From: Paracamarosporium sp. OC-R06-R3
Lineage: Eukaryota; Ascomycota; Dothideomycetes; Pleosporales; Didymosphaeriaceae
Direction: 5' to 3'
DNA: 64,000 nt
NCBI GenBank assembly: GCA_019828545.1
Contig: JACVRA010000280.1
Location: forward strand, 1-64,000
The notes below the pieces were generated by a model that made no database searches, was not told where the DNA came from, and saw nothing but the letters and a program-made list of their open reading frames with translations. The translations under genes and the position numbers were made by a program. Below are positions 10,991-23,578 of the stretch, in pieces (within the stretch, counting starts at the first letter, position 1; every line of letters begins with the position of its first letter).

Positions 10991-12360
10991 TTATGGACCA
11001 CAGGTAGGAGCATTTTTCTTCGTCGTGGCTGCCCAAATTGTCGTAGTCTGTGTCTGTTTGATTAAAGTGGTCTTGTAGATCGTTGACTGGTGAGTCACTG
11101 TGGCTGTGGGCTTCAGCGACAGCGTGACGGTCTTCCATACGATTGAGGTGCTTGCAGGAAGCGTCGTCGTACTCTGCACCAAAACATCCTTGCTGTACAT
11201 CTTTGTAATGGTCTGTGTAGGCAATATGGTGGTACTCTTGACAGACACGAGCTTGGTACTGGTTGCCGTGGGGCCTGCAACTGTGGCGGTGGACATGGAC
11301 GTGGATGTGGATGTCACGGTCTGAAGGACAGTGGATGTGGACCTTTTCAGGGTTGTGATCTTTCCAGTCTCGCTTGTCTTGGTAGTAAACACTGTTGCGG
11401 TCGACCCCTGCAACGTCGTTGTAGTATACTTCATGTTGGTTGAGTAGCTGGTACTAGAGACAGTAGCGGGCTTGAGCGACACGGTCCTAGTGGAGACCAC
11501 GGTCGTGTAGATTTCGGAGGTGTAAGTTGTACCCGGAACAGTGAGGATCGACGTTTTGACATTTGTTGTGAGTGGAGAAGTGACTACAACAGTCACAGTC
11601 GGGGTAGAAACAGCACGAACGACGATATGCTCAGGATCGTGCGATTTGGTGGTATTTTCAGGATCCCAGGCGCGGGGGCGAAGTTTGTTGGCAGTTGGTA
11701 TGCAAGCTATAGTTGTCGTAGTCTTCTTCGTTGTTGTTGTAGTCGTGTAGGCCGTCGAATAGAGAGTTGTGGGGTTTGCATCAATAGTAGTCTCTGCATC
11801 GCTTCCAACAGTCCTTGTCGTCGTGCTTGTAGCTTTTATGACCTTTCCCGTGGTGGTGTACAAATTTGTCAGAGTTTTCCCCTGCGAAATAGTGATCGTC
11901 TTCGGATCTGGTGTCATTGTTATCAGCGTTGTCGTCGTAGAAGTGACCTTAACGGTCGAAGCCTTTTCTGTAGTCGTCCTGACACTGTGTACCAGAGATA
12001 CCTCCGTGATGGTCGATGTTTTGAAAGCCGGGTCTGGTGTCACAGTCGAAGCAATATTCACATACGAAGTAGACGTCTGCGTAATGGTCTCGTCGCGTTC
12101 GGTTAGCGTAGAAGTTTGAACCACTGTTGTCTTCTCCACAGCAGTTCTCGTGGTTGGCAAGGGAGTGATTGTGGTTCCTTCAACTAGTGTTGTAGTATGG
12201 AGCTTTGTCAGAGTCGTGTCGGGAACCGTGGTGGTCGTCGAAAACGTGGCCTTTATCGTGGAGATTTTAGTAGTAGTGACCGTGACTGTTGAGACAGATA
12301 GCAACGTAGAAGTGGAGCTAGTTATGGAAGTCGAAAGGACCGAGCTCGTTGAATGGGTAG
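10991..12360 (-). repeat. Thr/Ser/Val-rich mucin-like tail of the PME gene
   Basis: This part of the coding region encodes a degenerate repeated pattern of Thr-Thr-Thr and Val-x-x-Thr/Ser blocks with alternating hydrophobic residues (for example TTTTTKKTTTTI and TTTLVEGTTITPLP). It is very likely O-glycosylated and would form an extended stalk or wall-associated segment. Such tails are common in fungal wall proteins. No cleavable GPI-anchor tail is visible at the end. Confidence 0.7.
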
Positions 12361-15300
12361 GAATAATAACGGCCCCAGCAGAGAATGGAGTTCCATGTAC
12401 TAATGTCATGTTGATCCATGATGTGGACGCAAAGAAGCTGGCTAGCTCGAACTGCGTTGCAGAAGCAGCAGTAAGCTGGGTGGCAAACGAAGCACGACCA
12501 GATGTTGACGAACCAGGGCCGTAGTTGGCCATTTCACCAAAGATAACACCATCAGTCTGGGGAGCGGATTTTGACCATTCCTCCCACCCTGTAGCTTCAA
12601 CGCAAGTGCCGAGGTAGCTCTCAATGAAAGCAACACGGGCGTAGTTATTCCAGGGCCGGCCAAGAGAAATTTTAGAATAAGAACCGCTGCTGACAGGAGT
12701 CACTGTGCACTGATCAAACACAAAGCCGGCGGCAGTTGCGTTCGTAGCCCGTTTGCTTGCGGTTAGTGACACGCCGTCCGTGTTGGGTGATATGGTGGTA
12801 TTCAGAAAGTACCCAGCTCCACTTCCCCAAATCATGTCTATGCTCCCTTGAATCAGGGAGTTCGAGGCAAAAAAATAGCCATTGATCAGGAGGGCATCCT
12901 GGTTACCATAGACCTGGCACCCATAGAGCGAAGCATACTTGCTGCTTTTGACACCAAAAGCAAGTGTAGCGAAGCTGCAGGACATGTCAGCGATGTATAA
13001 TCCATAGAGTTAACGTGAGCTCACTTCTTGGCAGTACCATATGTGTTAGCAAAGTTGATATTGATGGCTTGAAAGTAGTTTCCGGTGGCATAGACAGTAG
13101 CAGAATCCGAATTGGACGCATCTGCTTGGGTGTCGATGCCATGAGCATTAGTAATCGTAACCTGATTCTGAGTGTAGTCCTCATTGGCGGCAGAGTAACC
13201 TATAAATATGGTTGTACCAGACTTATTTAGCACAAGTTGCTCTTCGTAAACACCAGGGTAAATAAAAACAGTTGCAGTAATCTTACTGGACGCTGGTAGA
13301 GCGTTCAGAGCTGACTGGATTGTGCCATACGTCGTCTTGCCTTCAATGGCGGTCTTAGACACAATATAGGCTCCTGCCGGTGGTGTAGTTCCGTCGTACG
13401 TGGTGTTAGTGTTTCCGGTGCCACTAATTGGCGTAGTAGCTGGCTGGGGGGTAGATATGGTGTCCCAGTATGTCATGTCGATCCAGTCGATGCTGTCCAT
13501 GACTGTTGTTAGAGGGTACGAGTCGCTGGTCAGCAATGTGCAGTTCTGCCACGCTGTCCTCGCGGCAGCATTGTTCTCCCAGTTACCGGGTCCGGCATTG
13601 TTGTACTCAGCGAATGTAATGTGGTCCGTATTAGGGCTAGTAGTACCCCAAACCTTCCATCCGGATGGGTTGATAATGTTAGTTAAATAGCTGTTCTTCA
13701 CCACGACTGTAGCATAACTAGAGTATGGCCTTCCAAGGTACACACTTTGAGTCAAATCCACTGTTGCACTGTCTGCAGCTTTGAAGAGACACTGATCGAA
13801 AATGTAGCCGCCAATGGCCGAGGACGATGCACGACTTTGAGCAGTGATAGCCGACTTCGCCCGCTGGGCTCCAATCGTGCATCCCTTGAAGTAAGCCTTC
13901 GAGTAGCCCCAGATGAAATCAATGGCACCCTCTATGTACGAGGACTCGTAGTACTGGTACCCAGTAGTGGCGCCCGTGAGCAGGGTGTCTTGCCAGCCGA
14001 TGAACGAGCATCCGTAGAAGCCAATATGATTGCCGTAGATACTTCCAGCAAGAGTGACATAGCTAGCCTTAGCACCGTCCAGGTTGTCAGAGTTGATCAC
14101 ATTAATGTTGTACATGCTGATCTTCGTGCTACCGGTAGAGAATGTGGCAGTCTCGGCATCACTGTGACCAGTCGGCAAGGGGCTGACAGAAAGGCCACGG
14201 CCGTTGGTGATCGTAACTTTGTTACTCAAATATGTCTGGCCCGGATTGCTTTCAGTGTAACCGATGATCATCACTGGACCGGCTCTAGAAACGCTCGGTA
14301 CCTGCTCCTCATACGTTCCAGGGTAGATAAAAATTATCTGCGTGCTGGAGTCCTTCGGGAGATTGGCCAAGGCAGAAGTCAAATTGCTGTAGGAGCCGTT
14401 GACCGACCCGGCAGATGAAACAAGCACAGCACCAACAGGAGGAACAGTGCCACTGGTAGGATGTGCCCATGTAGCCGATGCGGACGATGACGCGGTTGGG
14501 CTACTTGTTTGGGTAGGGTTGCCTGTAGGGGTGCCGCCCAAGCTGAAGCTTGGCTTATAGTTGTAAGCCGCCATGTCAATCCAGTCGGTGGTGCCCAAAA
14601 ATGAGGTTAACGTGTATGCAGATGCCTCTGACGAGGTGAGATTCGTTGCGTATGAGGCACGAGAAGTGCTCCAATTTCCTGGACCGCTGTTGTTGAATTC
14701 ACCAAACATGACGTTCGAGGTTCGAGGATCATTGGTGGCCCAACCATGCCAACCTTCTACAGCAATGTGTCGATCTAGATATGAGTTCATGTACACCACA
14801 AGGGCATACTGAGACCAAGGACGTCCGAGGTACGTTGTTCCGGTGGACGTACCGTAAGAACTGGTGTATGTGACGTAGCATGAATCAAAAATGTAACCAC
14901 CTGCCCAGTTGGCGGTGGGCCGATTCTGAGCTGTGATGTAGGCTCCAGCAGTGTTCGAGGCAATATAACATTGATGGAAATAAGCTTTAGAGTAGCCCCA
15001 TATGAAATCAACACTGCCCTCAATGTAGCAGTTGCTGAACACTTGAACACCTTGGTTGGCTAATAGAGTATCCTGGAAACCGATAAATGAGGATCCATAA
15101 GCTGCCATGTTGTTACCATAGAAGTCAGCTGCCAAAGCTGCCGAGTTTGGCGTTTGAGGAAACATGTTGACAAAATCAATATTGTAAAGAGCCAGACCGG
15201 ATCCATCCGTTTTTTTGGAATTGATCACAGGGGTCATTTCGTTCTGATTGGCGCTCGTAGAAACTCCGTAGTTGAACTGAATTTTCACCTTATTCTGAGA

Positions 15301-18247
15301 GTAATCATTGGGGTAATCAGTCTCACCACGCAGTGTCACCTTGCCGGTTCGGTTGACCCAGACCTGCTCGGTGTACGTTCCAGCGAGGATATAGATTGCA
15401 TATGCTTTTCCATCATTTGGGAGCGCAGCCACAGCGGACATCACAGAGCCATATTGGCCTGCTGTCGGCGTAGGCGCGACAGTGTATCCTGAAAACATTG
15501 AGCTTGTAGTAGTGGAGGCAATGAGCGAAGATGATGTGCTAGTAGCGATCATGGATGAGCTTGAGGCAGTCGTGGCAATGCTGAGGTACACAGAATCTGG
15601 GAAACTGGAAACTGGGGAAATTGAGTCGGTATCCAGCCAGCTGATGTCTCCAAGAATTTTGGCAGCGGAGTAAGCCGAGGCATCCGACAGGATCTGAACG
15701 CTGGAAATTCGAGATGTGGTGGATGCTCCGGGGCCGGTGTTATTTGATTCCACAAAGACAGGTAATGAGCTCGACGACGAGACCTTCCATCCAATGGGGT
15801 TGATATGGTTGTCAAGGTATGAGTTGATATAAGCCACGTGCGGCGTAGCCGAATAATCTCTTCCGAGATAAGTGGCGCCTATTGGCACTGATGGGCTGCC
15901 TGGGACTATGGCACAGTGATCAAACACGATGATTGAGCTTCCGACGGACGTCTGATAACTCTGAGCCGCAATAGTTTGTCCAGTAGTTATACTCGTCTCC
16001 ACGATTTCCGAGTTGTAGATGTAAGCAGCGCCTTGGCCCCACACGAAATCTGTCGTACCTTCAATATGACAATTGGAGAAGTAAAACGCCCCATAATTCA
16101 AGAGTAAGCTCCCTTGTGATGACTTGATATTACAGGAATAGAAGGCTGCCTTCTTTGCCTTTACCGAAACAGCAACTGCCTGATAATTAGTCGTTGGCGT
16201 GTAACTATTCTCGAAGTCGATGTTGTAGAAGGTAAGCTGGTTCGTGTAGTACTGGGTGGATTGGAAAGCCCCAGTACCTGCGGCAGCTCCCGCGCTTGAC
16301 AAAACGCCACCATTCGAACGAATGGTAACGGTGTTTGCCGCTCGAGACATATGATTAGAAGTCTCTCCGCGGAAGGTCGTTGCGCCGGTTCTGGCGTTGG
16401 GAAACACCACCTGCTCGTTGTACACACCGGCCAATATATAGATGTTCTGGACTGTCGCATCAAGAGGCAATTTAGCAACCGCGGCAGAGATACTTGTGTA
16501 ATCAGCACAAGATCCAGCCGGCCCTACAGTAATGGCGGTGCTTGGCACTGACGATGGCAAGATGCAACCAGTGGCGCTAGCAGAAAGGCTAGACGATGAG
16601 ACGCTCGTTGAAGAAGTTGCGGATGTTAGGGTAGTGGAGGAACCAGAAGCCGAGCTCAACAAAGTCGAATCAGAAGTGGAGCTTGACAAGTAGGACCTGG
16701 AAGAGGATCCTGATAGCGAGCTAGAAACGTAACTTGACAAAGTCGTCATTAACGTTGTTGTCGAAGCCGAAGACCAACTTGAGCTCTGTACAGAGCTCAC
16801 ATCCGAGCCAATGCTGGAACTTGGGATCAAACTCAAGACTGAGCTATAACTGGAACCGATTGATGAAGTGTATGATGAAGCGGAACTCTGACTTGAGCTC
16901 GAAGTGACACTGGATTTGCCGGATTGGCTTTCCTGGGCTGCGTTACTAGCCTGAATGGCACTCAATATCTTGGAGTCAACCCATGAGAGGGTTGTAGTTG
17001 CAACGGTGGGATATGCGTTGGCGAACATATTTGCAAGACTGAAAGGCGAAAGCTGGGACGCATCTGTGACATAGAAGTAGTTAGCTGCATATGGTGTCCG
17101 GGAAGCCTGGTTGGCCAGGTAGCTTCCGGGACCCGTGCTCAGATACTCATAGTAGGCGTTCGCAGTAAGCTGAGTACTTGTATCGACATGGACACCAGAT
17201 GGAGCAATCAGACCAGCCATAGCCGTGTTGCGATAAACCACGACGGATCCGACTCCGTTTGCAGACGCCAAATAAACATAATTGTTTGTTGTTCCTGCCT
17301 TCTGGATCACCGAGCACGAATCGAACACGACGGTCGAGTTGTACTGAGTTGTTCCATAAACCCCACCCTTGTTGTATGCGAGTAGAGCGTTTTTAGCCGT
17401 AGCGGTGATTGTCGAGCCGTAGATATAGAGTGAGGGATACGAAGAGATGACCTTGTCGGCAGCCTCGATGTAAGAATTCGCAATGAGCGCTGACGCGTAA
17501 TTGGTGTTAAAGCCAGTCGGCCCTGCAGCAACGAATTGACAAGAGTAGAAAGCATTCTGGGGTCCGCGAAGATACATGAAGCCTGCCGTAGAGGCAGAGT
17601 TCGTGTTGAAGAAATTGATGTTCTTCCAAGAAAGTCCTCGAGTCGCAATCGAGTAGGTCACCGGGGCTGCGCTATTTGAGATGGTCACTAGGTTCGAGGA
17701 GTAGGCATCAGCATTGGTTGTTTCTCCCACGATGGTGACTGCCGCAGTGGCCTGGATTATAACGCTCTCAGTGTATGTCCCAGCCTTGACTGTCACGGTA
17801 GGCAACCCTTGACTCTGCGCATACAGAATAGCAGGGCCAACGGCAGTAAATTGACCAGTTCCATCTGTTGCCACTGTCACGGCAGTCGAGGGAGCTGTCT
17901 TATGTTAGTGTAATAATCCTTACGATGACGAACATAAGCGACCTTACCAGTTGATGTGAAGCTCGAAAAGGATGTGGTCGTCGACGGCAAGGCACTCGTG
18001 GTGGCCACGATGCTAGACGCTATGATACTGGTTGCGGGCGCAGAGTCAGATACTGAGTTGGAACTCGAGGCTATAGGAGCACAGATATCAGCATCGATAC
18101 TTTGAGTCAAGAAACATGTCAGGAAAGAAGAGTGGTCCGCTCACAGCAAGCCTTGACAGACGAGACGGCTGAGGTAGTCGCACCTTGTTCTGCAGTGCTC
18201 TGGCCCGCGAGAAGTAATGTGACAAGAAAAGATATCATCTTAGCCAT
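10991..18247 (-). CDS. Giant secreted pectin methylesterase-like protein with five PME domains and a Thr-rich tail
   Basis: Pectin methylesterases (CE8) remove methyl esters from homogalacturonan with two Asp and one Arg. The ATG at 18247 opens a signal peptide (MAKMISFLVTLLLAGQSTA). Four exons are joined by three introns: one of about 70 bases ending near 18072, one of about 60 bases ending near 17894, and 12986-13035 between the large exons. The spliced protein has about 2,350 residues. Five right-handed beta-helix PME domains follow, separated by Ser/Thr linkers. Domain 1 (near 17.0-17.9 kb) lacks all catalytic motifs. Domain 2 (15.6-16.5 kb) has DFVWG and LGRDY but SQGSLLL where QDTLL belongs. 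Domain 3 (14.6-15.5 kb) has QDTLL, DFIWG, LGRPW. Domain 4 (13.5-14.4 kb) has QDTLL, DFIWG, LGRPY. Domain 5 (12.4-13.4 kb) has QDALL, DMIWG, LGRPW. A Thr/Ser/Val-rich tail of about 460 residues (10,991-12,350) ends in CGP without an obvious GPI signal. Typical fungal PMEs have one domain of about 320 residues. Confidence 0.9.
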
Positions 18248-19572
18248 CTCTAATATCACCACCTCCGACTGCGCGCGTTGCTGTCGAAGTCTGTCCAAGT
18301 AGAGATACCGTATTGATAGTCCGGAGGCCAGAGCATGGTTTTAAGATACTTCGGCAAGTGAGCCCGCATGACTACCACGATAGATCCACGACGGCGAGGC
18401 CGGCCGCCACACGGGCATACGAATGACGCCAGCCGCACTCAGGGGTCTGGATCCAGATCGACGTTGGGATCTGGACAAACTTTCCCAGTGCACCAGCTGG
18501 TCTGTGTGCGGCGGGCGTTTGGTACTCAGAAGTAGAAGCGATCGAGACACTGCCAGCCTACGACAATGCGGACGATGCGACTATTAAGGCTAGGTAAACT
18601 GGAGGGCTAGGGTGAACTGGGAATGTTTAGCTCCGGCAGCTACCGATGAGCATCACTCGGCCGAGGCCTGGGATACCTGGAGGCAACCGTATCGGGGCGG
18701 TGTGATACCAAAGAGGAAGATCTACAATGCAAAGGCGACTGCATCCAATCTTTCCCTTACGAGCGAATGCGGCGGAATCCCATTAGATATGATCTTGACA
18801 ACTACAGAAAATCATCCGACAGAGATGCCGAGAGGTCAACTGTAACAGGGTGTGTTTAGTAAGCGTTGAGGCGGAACGGCACATGGAGATGGCTGAAGCT
18901 GGCTGAAGCTGGCTGAAGCTGTCTTACAGCAAATTTTCTCTATCGCGGCTGCTAACGTCGTTGTACGAGTGCAGGCCCCTGAGCTGAGGACTTGATAGCG
19001 CTCCTTAAGTAGTTAGTAAGACTTGCGTGGCACCCAATCGTATGGACGTATTAGAGATTTAGCTCGCAAATCTCGATAAGAGCACGTGTTGAGTGGGTTG
19101 GATCGCCAAAAATGACATTGAGAGTGCGCTCGATAGAAGCGGAGATACAAGAGCGCGTCAGGTGGAGTTCTCGCTAAAAGCACGTGTCGCCGGAAAATTT
19201 TCCACCTATGAACGATGGAACCGATACACCGGTGGCCGCTGCGCTAACCCTTAACGGTGGCGACGATCCCGGGATCTTGGTACGATTGGGCGCAGATCTA
19301 GTTGGGACGGGTTCTGGTCAATTTGGGGCCTAGGGCGACGGAATGATTCAACGCTATCACCAAGGCTCGACCTGTAACTAGTAGTTCCCCCACGGTAACA
19401 TGATTCGGCTGAACTGCACAGGCGTAATAAGAGATACGATCGGGCGGATGCTCGATCCAATCCGCTACTAGATCGATTAAATAGTAATAACAATTTGCGA
19501 AGTCAGAACTAATTTTACAAGAAAGCTTCTCTACGGGTCTTAACGCACACCTCAGTCCTCAACCAGGTGAAC
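18248..19572. other. Intergenic, no gene seen
   Basis: Upstream region of the PME gene and downstream region of the tyrosinase gene. The only structure I can support is a short tandem repeat at 18891-18920. Confidence 0.5.
18891..18920. repeat. Ten-base tandem repeat, three perfect copies
   Basis: GGCTGAAGCT is repeated three times head to tail, preceded by an ATGGAGAT stretch. A simple satellite likely produced by slippage; no function is evident. Confidence 0.9.
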
Positions 19573-20811
19573 TCAAATGGGCTGAAGTGCACCCTCCTCA
19601 TACTCATATGCATAGCAGTACACCTTCGTGTCCATTACATCCCCAAGCCTCTTCTGCGTGTCCAAGAACCCAAAGTCTAAGACAGTGTCCAATGTAGCGA
19701 TATTGCCACCTATATTCAGGGTCTTGTCGGTGCCATCCAGAGCATACTGTCTGTTCTCCGGGTCCTTTGCTTGCCAGTGAGTCCAAACATTATCGACCAT
19801 CCCATGGTGGAGGTAAAATGCAGGATCAGAAGGAGAAGCGTATTGGTCTTGGAGACCCCATCCAATAGCCCAATGTCCACCGACGTGAGGTCCAAGCCCC
19901 GGTGTTCCATGTTGGACGTTGTCAATTGTGTCTTGGAACTCTTTAATTGTTGGTTTCGACAGGAGATCAGCTATGACAGTAGCATTTAGGTTGTACGTTG
20001 AGATATCGTTGTTGAGGTCCTGTATTTAAGTTAGTCCTAGTATAATACCGCGGTTGCGATACCCACAAAGAAAGGGAAAACCTACCCGAGTGACACAGCG
20101 TGGTGAATATAGAAGGGCGTCTTCGGGCGTCTCCGGCGCTCTCAACTCCTCAGTTCCGAACGCACGGAAGGGAACGGTGATATTGGCAAACGGGCCTTCG
20201 GCAATGCACCCTCCACCATTGCCACGAGGGAAGGTATAGTTGCCATTATACATAGCTAGAGCCGCCTTATCATAAAGGCCGTCGCCACCCAGACTAGTCT
20301 CGCTGCCATCGAAAATCGGGTTGGACGCGAGGTCGTTGCTCCACCAAGCCCAGTTCCAATACGGCTGAGGGCCATCGTAGCCACACTCTTCTTCTAATGC
20401 GGTGTGATAGAGATGGAGGAAGTGGCGGTGCCAGCCTAGGAAGATGCCATTTCCGTGAATATATACAGTTTGGTTGATGTGGGCAGCAGTGAAGTCGTCG
20501 TATCGAGATCGAACAGCGGGTACTACGTCCGTGGGGGTCTGAGCCGGCTTGTTCATCAAGCACTGTACGCTTTTGATATAGCTGAGGCGTTCAGATGTTG
20601 TAAGGGCACTCCTATGTTATGATTAGCTGCACATGTTCTGCCATTAGTTTATAGTTGTCAAGTACCATTCCTTACGAATCTTCATAGTTGCGTCGAAGCA
20701 AGTCCCGTTGGTTGGTGCTGCAGCGCTTGAAACCAGTGGCTGGGCATTGGCAGTCAAAGAGAGCGGACATGTGCTGAGGAGCACCAGCAGGGCTTGGGTA
20801 GACAGATGCAT
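19573..20811 (-). CDS. Secreted tyrosinase (type-3 copper enzyme)
   Basis: Oxidises phenols to quinones with two copper ions. The ATG at 20811 opens a signal peptide (MHLSTQALLVLLSTCPLSLT). Three exons: the first ends at KEW with an intron of about 60 bases near 20611-20665, the second ends at CVTR with an intron near 20020-20085. CuA site: HINQTVYIHGNGIFLGWHRH followed by FLHLYHTALEEECG. CuB site: PHVGGHW, then SDPAFYLHHGMVDNVWTHW. The spliced length is about 365 residues, matching the short secreted fungal tyrosinases that lack the large C-terminal shield domain; a short tail with KVYCYAYEYEEG remains. The neighbours are the PME and two secreted esterases. It could act on plant phenolics or in pigment formation; the sequence does not decide this. 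Confidence 0.9.
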
Positions 20812-21961
20812 GGTTCGTATGGCTATAAATGAGCGAAAATCTCAATCTATGAAAAGGTTTTGAACGAGTGAAGAGGTACTGTGTTGCGCTGAGATATTGC
20901 GTGGTGATGAATGCAGTCGAGGCAAGAACACATCATAATATACTTCTTGTATCTTTGCAGGATCTAGAATCCATATTTCTCCAAGGTACGTAGCCATCAA
21001 ACAATACTGTCAAAGCCACAAAGCCGTTGTAAGCATTGATCGGTAGCTGACTCGATGCTCCGCAAGAGCTGAGAGCATAGACATTTCAACGCCCTATCTC
21101 CAATGTCTGTGCCTAGTGGGATCTTAAGCGGCAGGGTGGCACGGCGCTGAAGTCACACACATGCAACGTGCGTTTACGCGGTGTTTAGAAAACCCACTAC
21201 AATCACAGTGACAAACAGGGCTAGCATTTTCTCAGATCGGGTTGACTTGCGAGATTCTTACAGATGGACGCCTCCTTATTCTCGGCCTTTGGCCAATGCG
21301 CTGTCACTTTGCATACAGATTTTTGGGTTGCTACCCTGAAAATCCTCCTAATCGGGTCGAGAATTCCTTTTTCGACCTCCAGTGGGTACTATACGCGTGT
21401 CGATACCCCTGCGGCAGTAATAGACCGTGCGGCTTCTGTGTTAGGAAAGAGCAGTTACTTAATGAAGTTAAGATCAACACACAGCCTACTTCCGCGCCGC
21501 AAACTTGAACACGAATTTGTCTCGGGACCATGTGCATTACCGCATAACATTAATGAACTCGGCCGACACATCGTGACAAGTGTTTGGGTATTCAGCTTGG
21601 GCGCGTAATTAAATTAAACTGAGGTACGTTCCTTACAGAGTGCATTCGCTCTGATTTTGCTGTCTTTAGATGGACTTCAGGAAGAGCATAGTTGTTGAAG
21701 CTCAAAAAACAATGAACTATGATTGAAACAGGTGAAACCAGAGGCAGACCTAGAGACTCGCAGCGGTTGTAGCGTATATATCGGTCGTCGGATTCACAGC
21801 ATCCGATGTAGGTGCAAGCTAGAAAATGGCCTTCGGGAAATCCAGGAACGAACGTTCCACCTAATCAGACAAAATCGTATGCAACTTCCAGGCCGACACA
21901 TTGACTGGAACAAAATCCACCTGACATGCAGTGAAAGGTCCCAACAATGCTCAACATCCTA
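20812..21961. other. Intergenic; uncertain ORF 21264-21608
   Basis: Lies between the tyrosinase start and the 3' end of the first carboxylesterase. An ATG-initiated plus-strand frame of 114 codons (21264-21608) has no recognisable domain and is not called. No repeats or RNA genes are seen. Confidence 0.4.
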
Positions 21962-23578
21962 TTAGCATCCGTTATCGAATAGATCGCCATCGGCGAAGAT
22001 TGCCTCCGCGCTTCCGTTACCTAGCTTAACCAATGTTTCTGCTTCAGGGTCATACTTCGGCCATCCATATTTGACTAGTCCATTCACAGGATCCCTCGCA
22101 AATGCAACCCAAGCATCCTGATAGTATTTGCTCGTCGCCTTTTCCAATTCTGTATCCGGGCCTCGAAGATCACTAGTCCCGAATATCATCGGTATATCAG
22201 CACTGTGATACGCGCCCAGCCATTCAAACGGGTTAAGGTTCGACCATTGGCCAAAGTAGCGCACGCGCCAGACAGGCACGTCAAAGGCTTTGCGAGTCAG
22301 TGCGCCATTGGCTGTCGAACAGGTGCCGAAATTCTTAGTGAAGGCATCGATGGCGGCTTGACCCCCTGGTGGGCCATCAGGCGTGAATGCAAGAAGAGAA
22401 GACCCTTCAGCGTTATTACTGCTGTAGACAGTGGGAAGCTGTGCGAATAGGCCGCGTTGTTGGCGATCAGTGTAGTTCGAGAAGATGACTTCATTATCTG
22501 CGGTTGGACCAAAGGATAGCGACTGGCCGTTGTTTAGTGTAGCGTTGTATTTGTTGTAGATGCTGATAATGTCTGCTGCGGGCTTGGATTGCACACAGGC
22601 AAATATCCTGTCTTTGGATGCAGTCGCATTGCAACCCAGCTGGGATGCAACGTAGGTGAAGTTGCTGCCCGTCGGATCGTAGGTGTAAGATGACGTGCCA
22701 ACGGCCCCGGACTGCGCGATGAAGCCTCTTACGAGGGGATCGAACGGATAAGCGTAGGTATATGCGTCTACGGACATGGAACTTCGATGCATCAGTAATC
22801 GCCGACACACGAAGTCAAAGTTACTTGCCCTGCAGACTGTCCGAATAGAGTAATCTTCCCAGCGTCGCCTCCAAAGGAGTGAATGTTCTCGTACACCCAT
22901 TCTACAGCCTTGCGTTGATCAAGCAGACCTGGGTTTAAATTATGACCATCCAAAGCTGCCGCTTTTGGAAAACCAAATATGTTCAGCCGATAGCTGATTG
23001 ACACGTTAGCCCTAAATCTCTGGTTGTCTGGGTTATGCTGACTTAATTGCAACCACGATAATGTTCTGATCTCTGACGATCCGATCGCCATACTTGTACT
23101 GCGACGCCGATCCCCCAGACGTAAAGCCGCCTCCATGCACCCATATCATTACTGGTAGCTTATCCCCCTCTTTGCTCCCCACAGGAGCCCATACGTTCAA
23201 AGTCAGGCAATCTTCGCTCGTGGACTGGCCTGGCGACAGCAGAAAGCCAGACAGATACTCCGAGTACACAGTTTTGGCTCCAGAATTGTACTGTATGCAC
23301 GAGGGTCCAAACCAAGTCCCGTTGATGGTCTCACTGCGAGGTTTCGCAGACACGGGTGGTCTAAAACGTAGGTTTCCGACAGGAGGCTCTGCGTACGGAA
23401 TGTTTCCAAAGAAACGAACATTGGTCTCGTTAGGGAATAATGTGCCTTGCACTGAAAATAAATTCGTTTTGACCATGAGATCGTCATTACGCGGGGCATG
23501 CCGTTCGGTTAGGGGCGAGCCATGCACGAATTGAACAAGGAAGGCACAAGTCGTGAGGAGTGCTTGAATGGATAGCAT
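21962..23578 (-). CDS. Secreted type-B carboxylesterase/lipase
   Basis: Alpha/beta-hydrolase that cleaves carboxylic esters. The ATG at 23578 is chosen because it opens a signal peptide (MLSIQALLTTCAFLVQFVHG); the open frame extends upstream to 23728 without a signal. Oxyanion loop: WVHGGGFTSGG. Nucleophile elbow: FGQSAGG (GxSxG). Acid: Glu in SNNAEGSS. Histidine: GAYHSADIPMIFG. Two introns restore the frame. The first is a GT-AG intron ending in AATCAG just before NYRLNIFGF. The second appears to be a GC-AG intron inside the nucleophile elbow, starting GCAAGT and ending ATCGAAG, which yields GQSAGGSMSVDAYTYAYP. About 510 residues. It is divergent from a second carboxylesterase 570 bases away, suggesting tandem duplication or shared control. 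Confidence 0.88.

Noticed and set aside
11541..12524. Long plus-strand frames opposite the PME tail
   Set aside because: Shadow frames of the Thr-rich repeats; composition is explained by the minus-strand gene.
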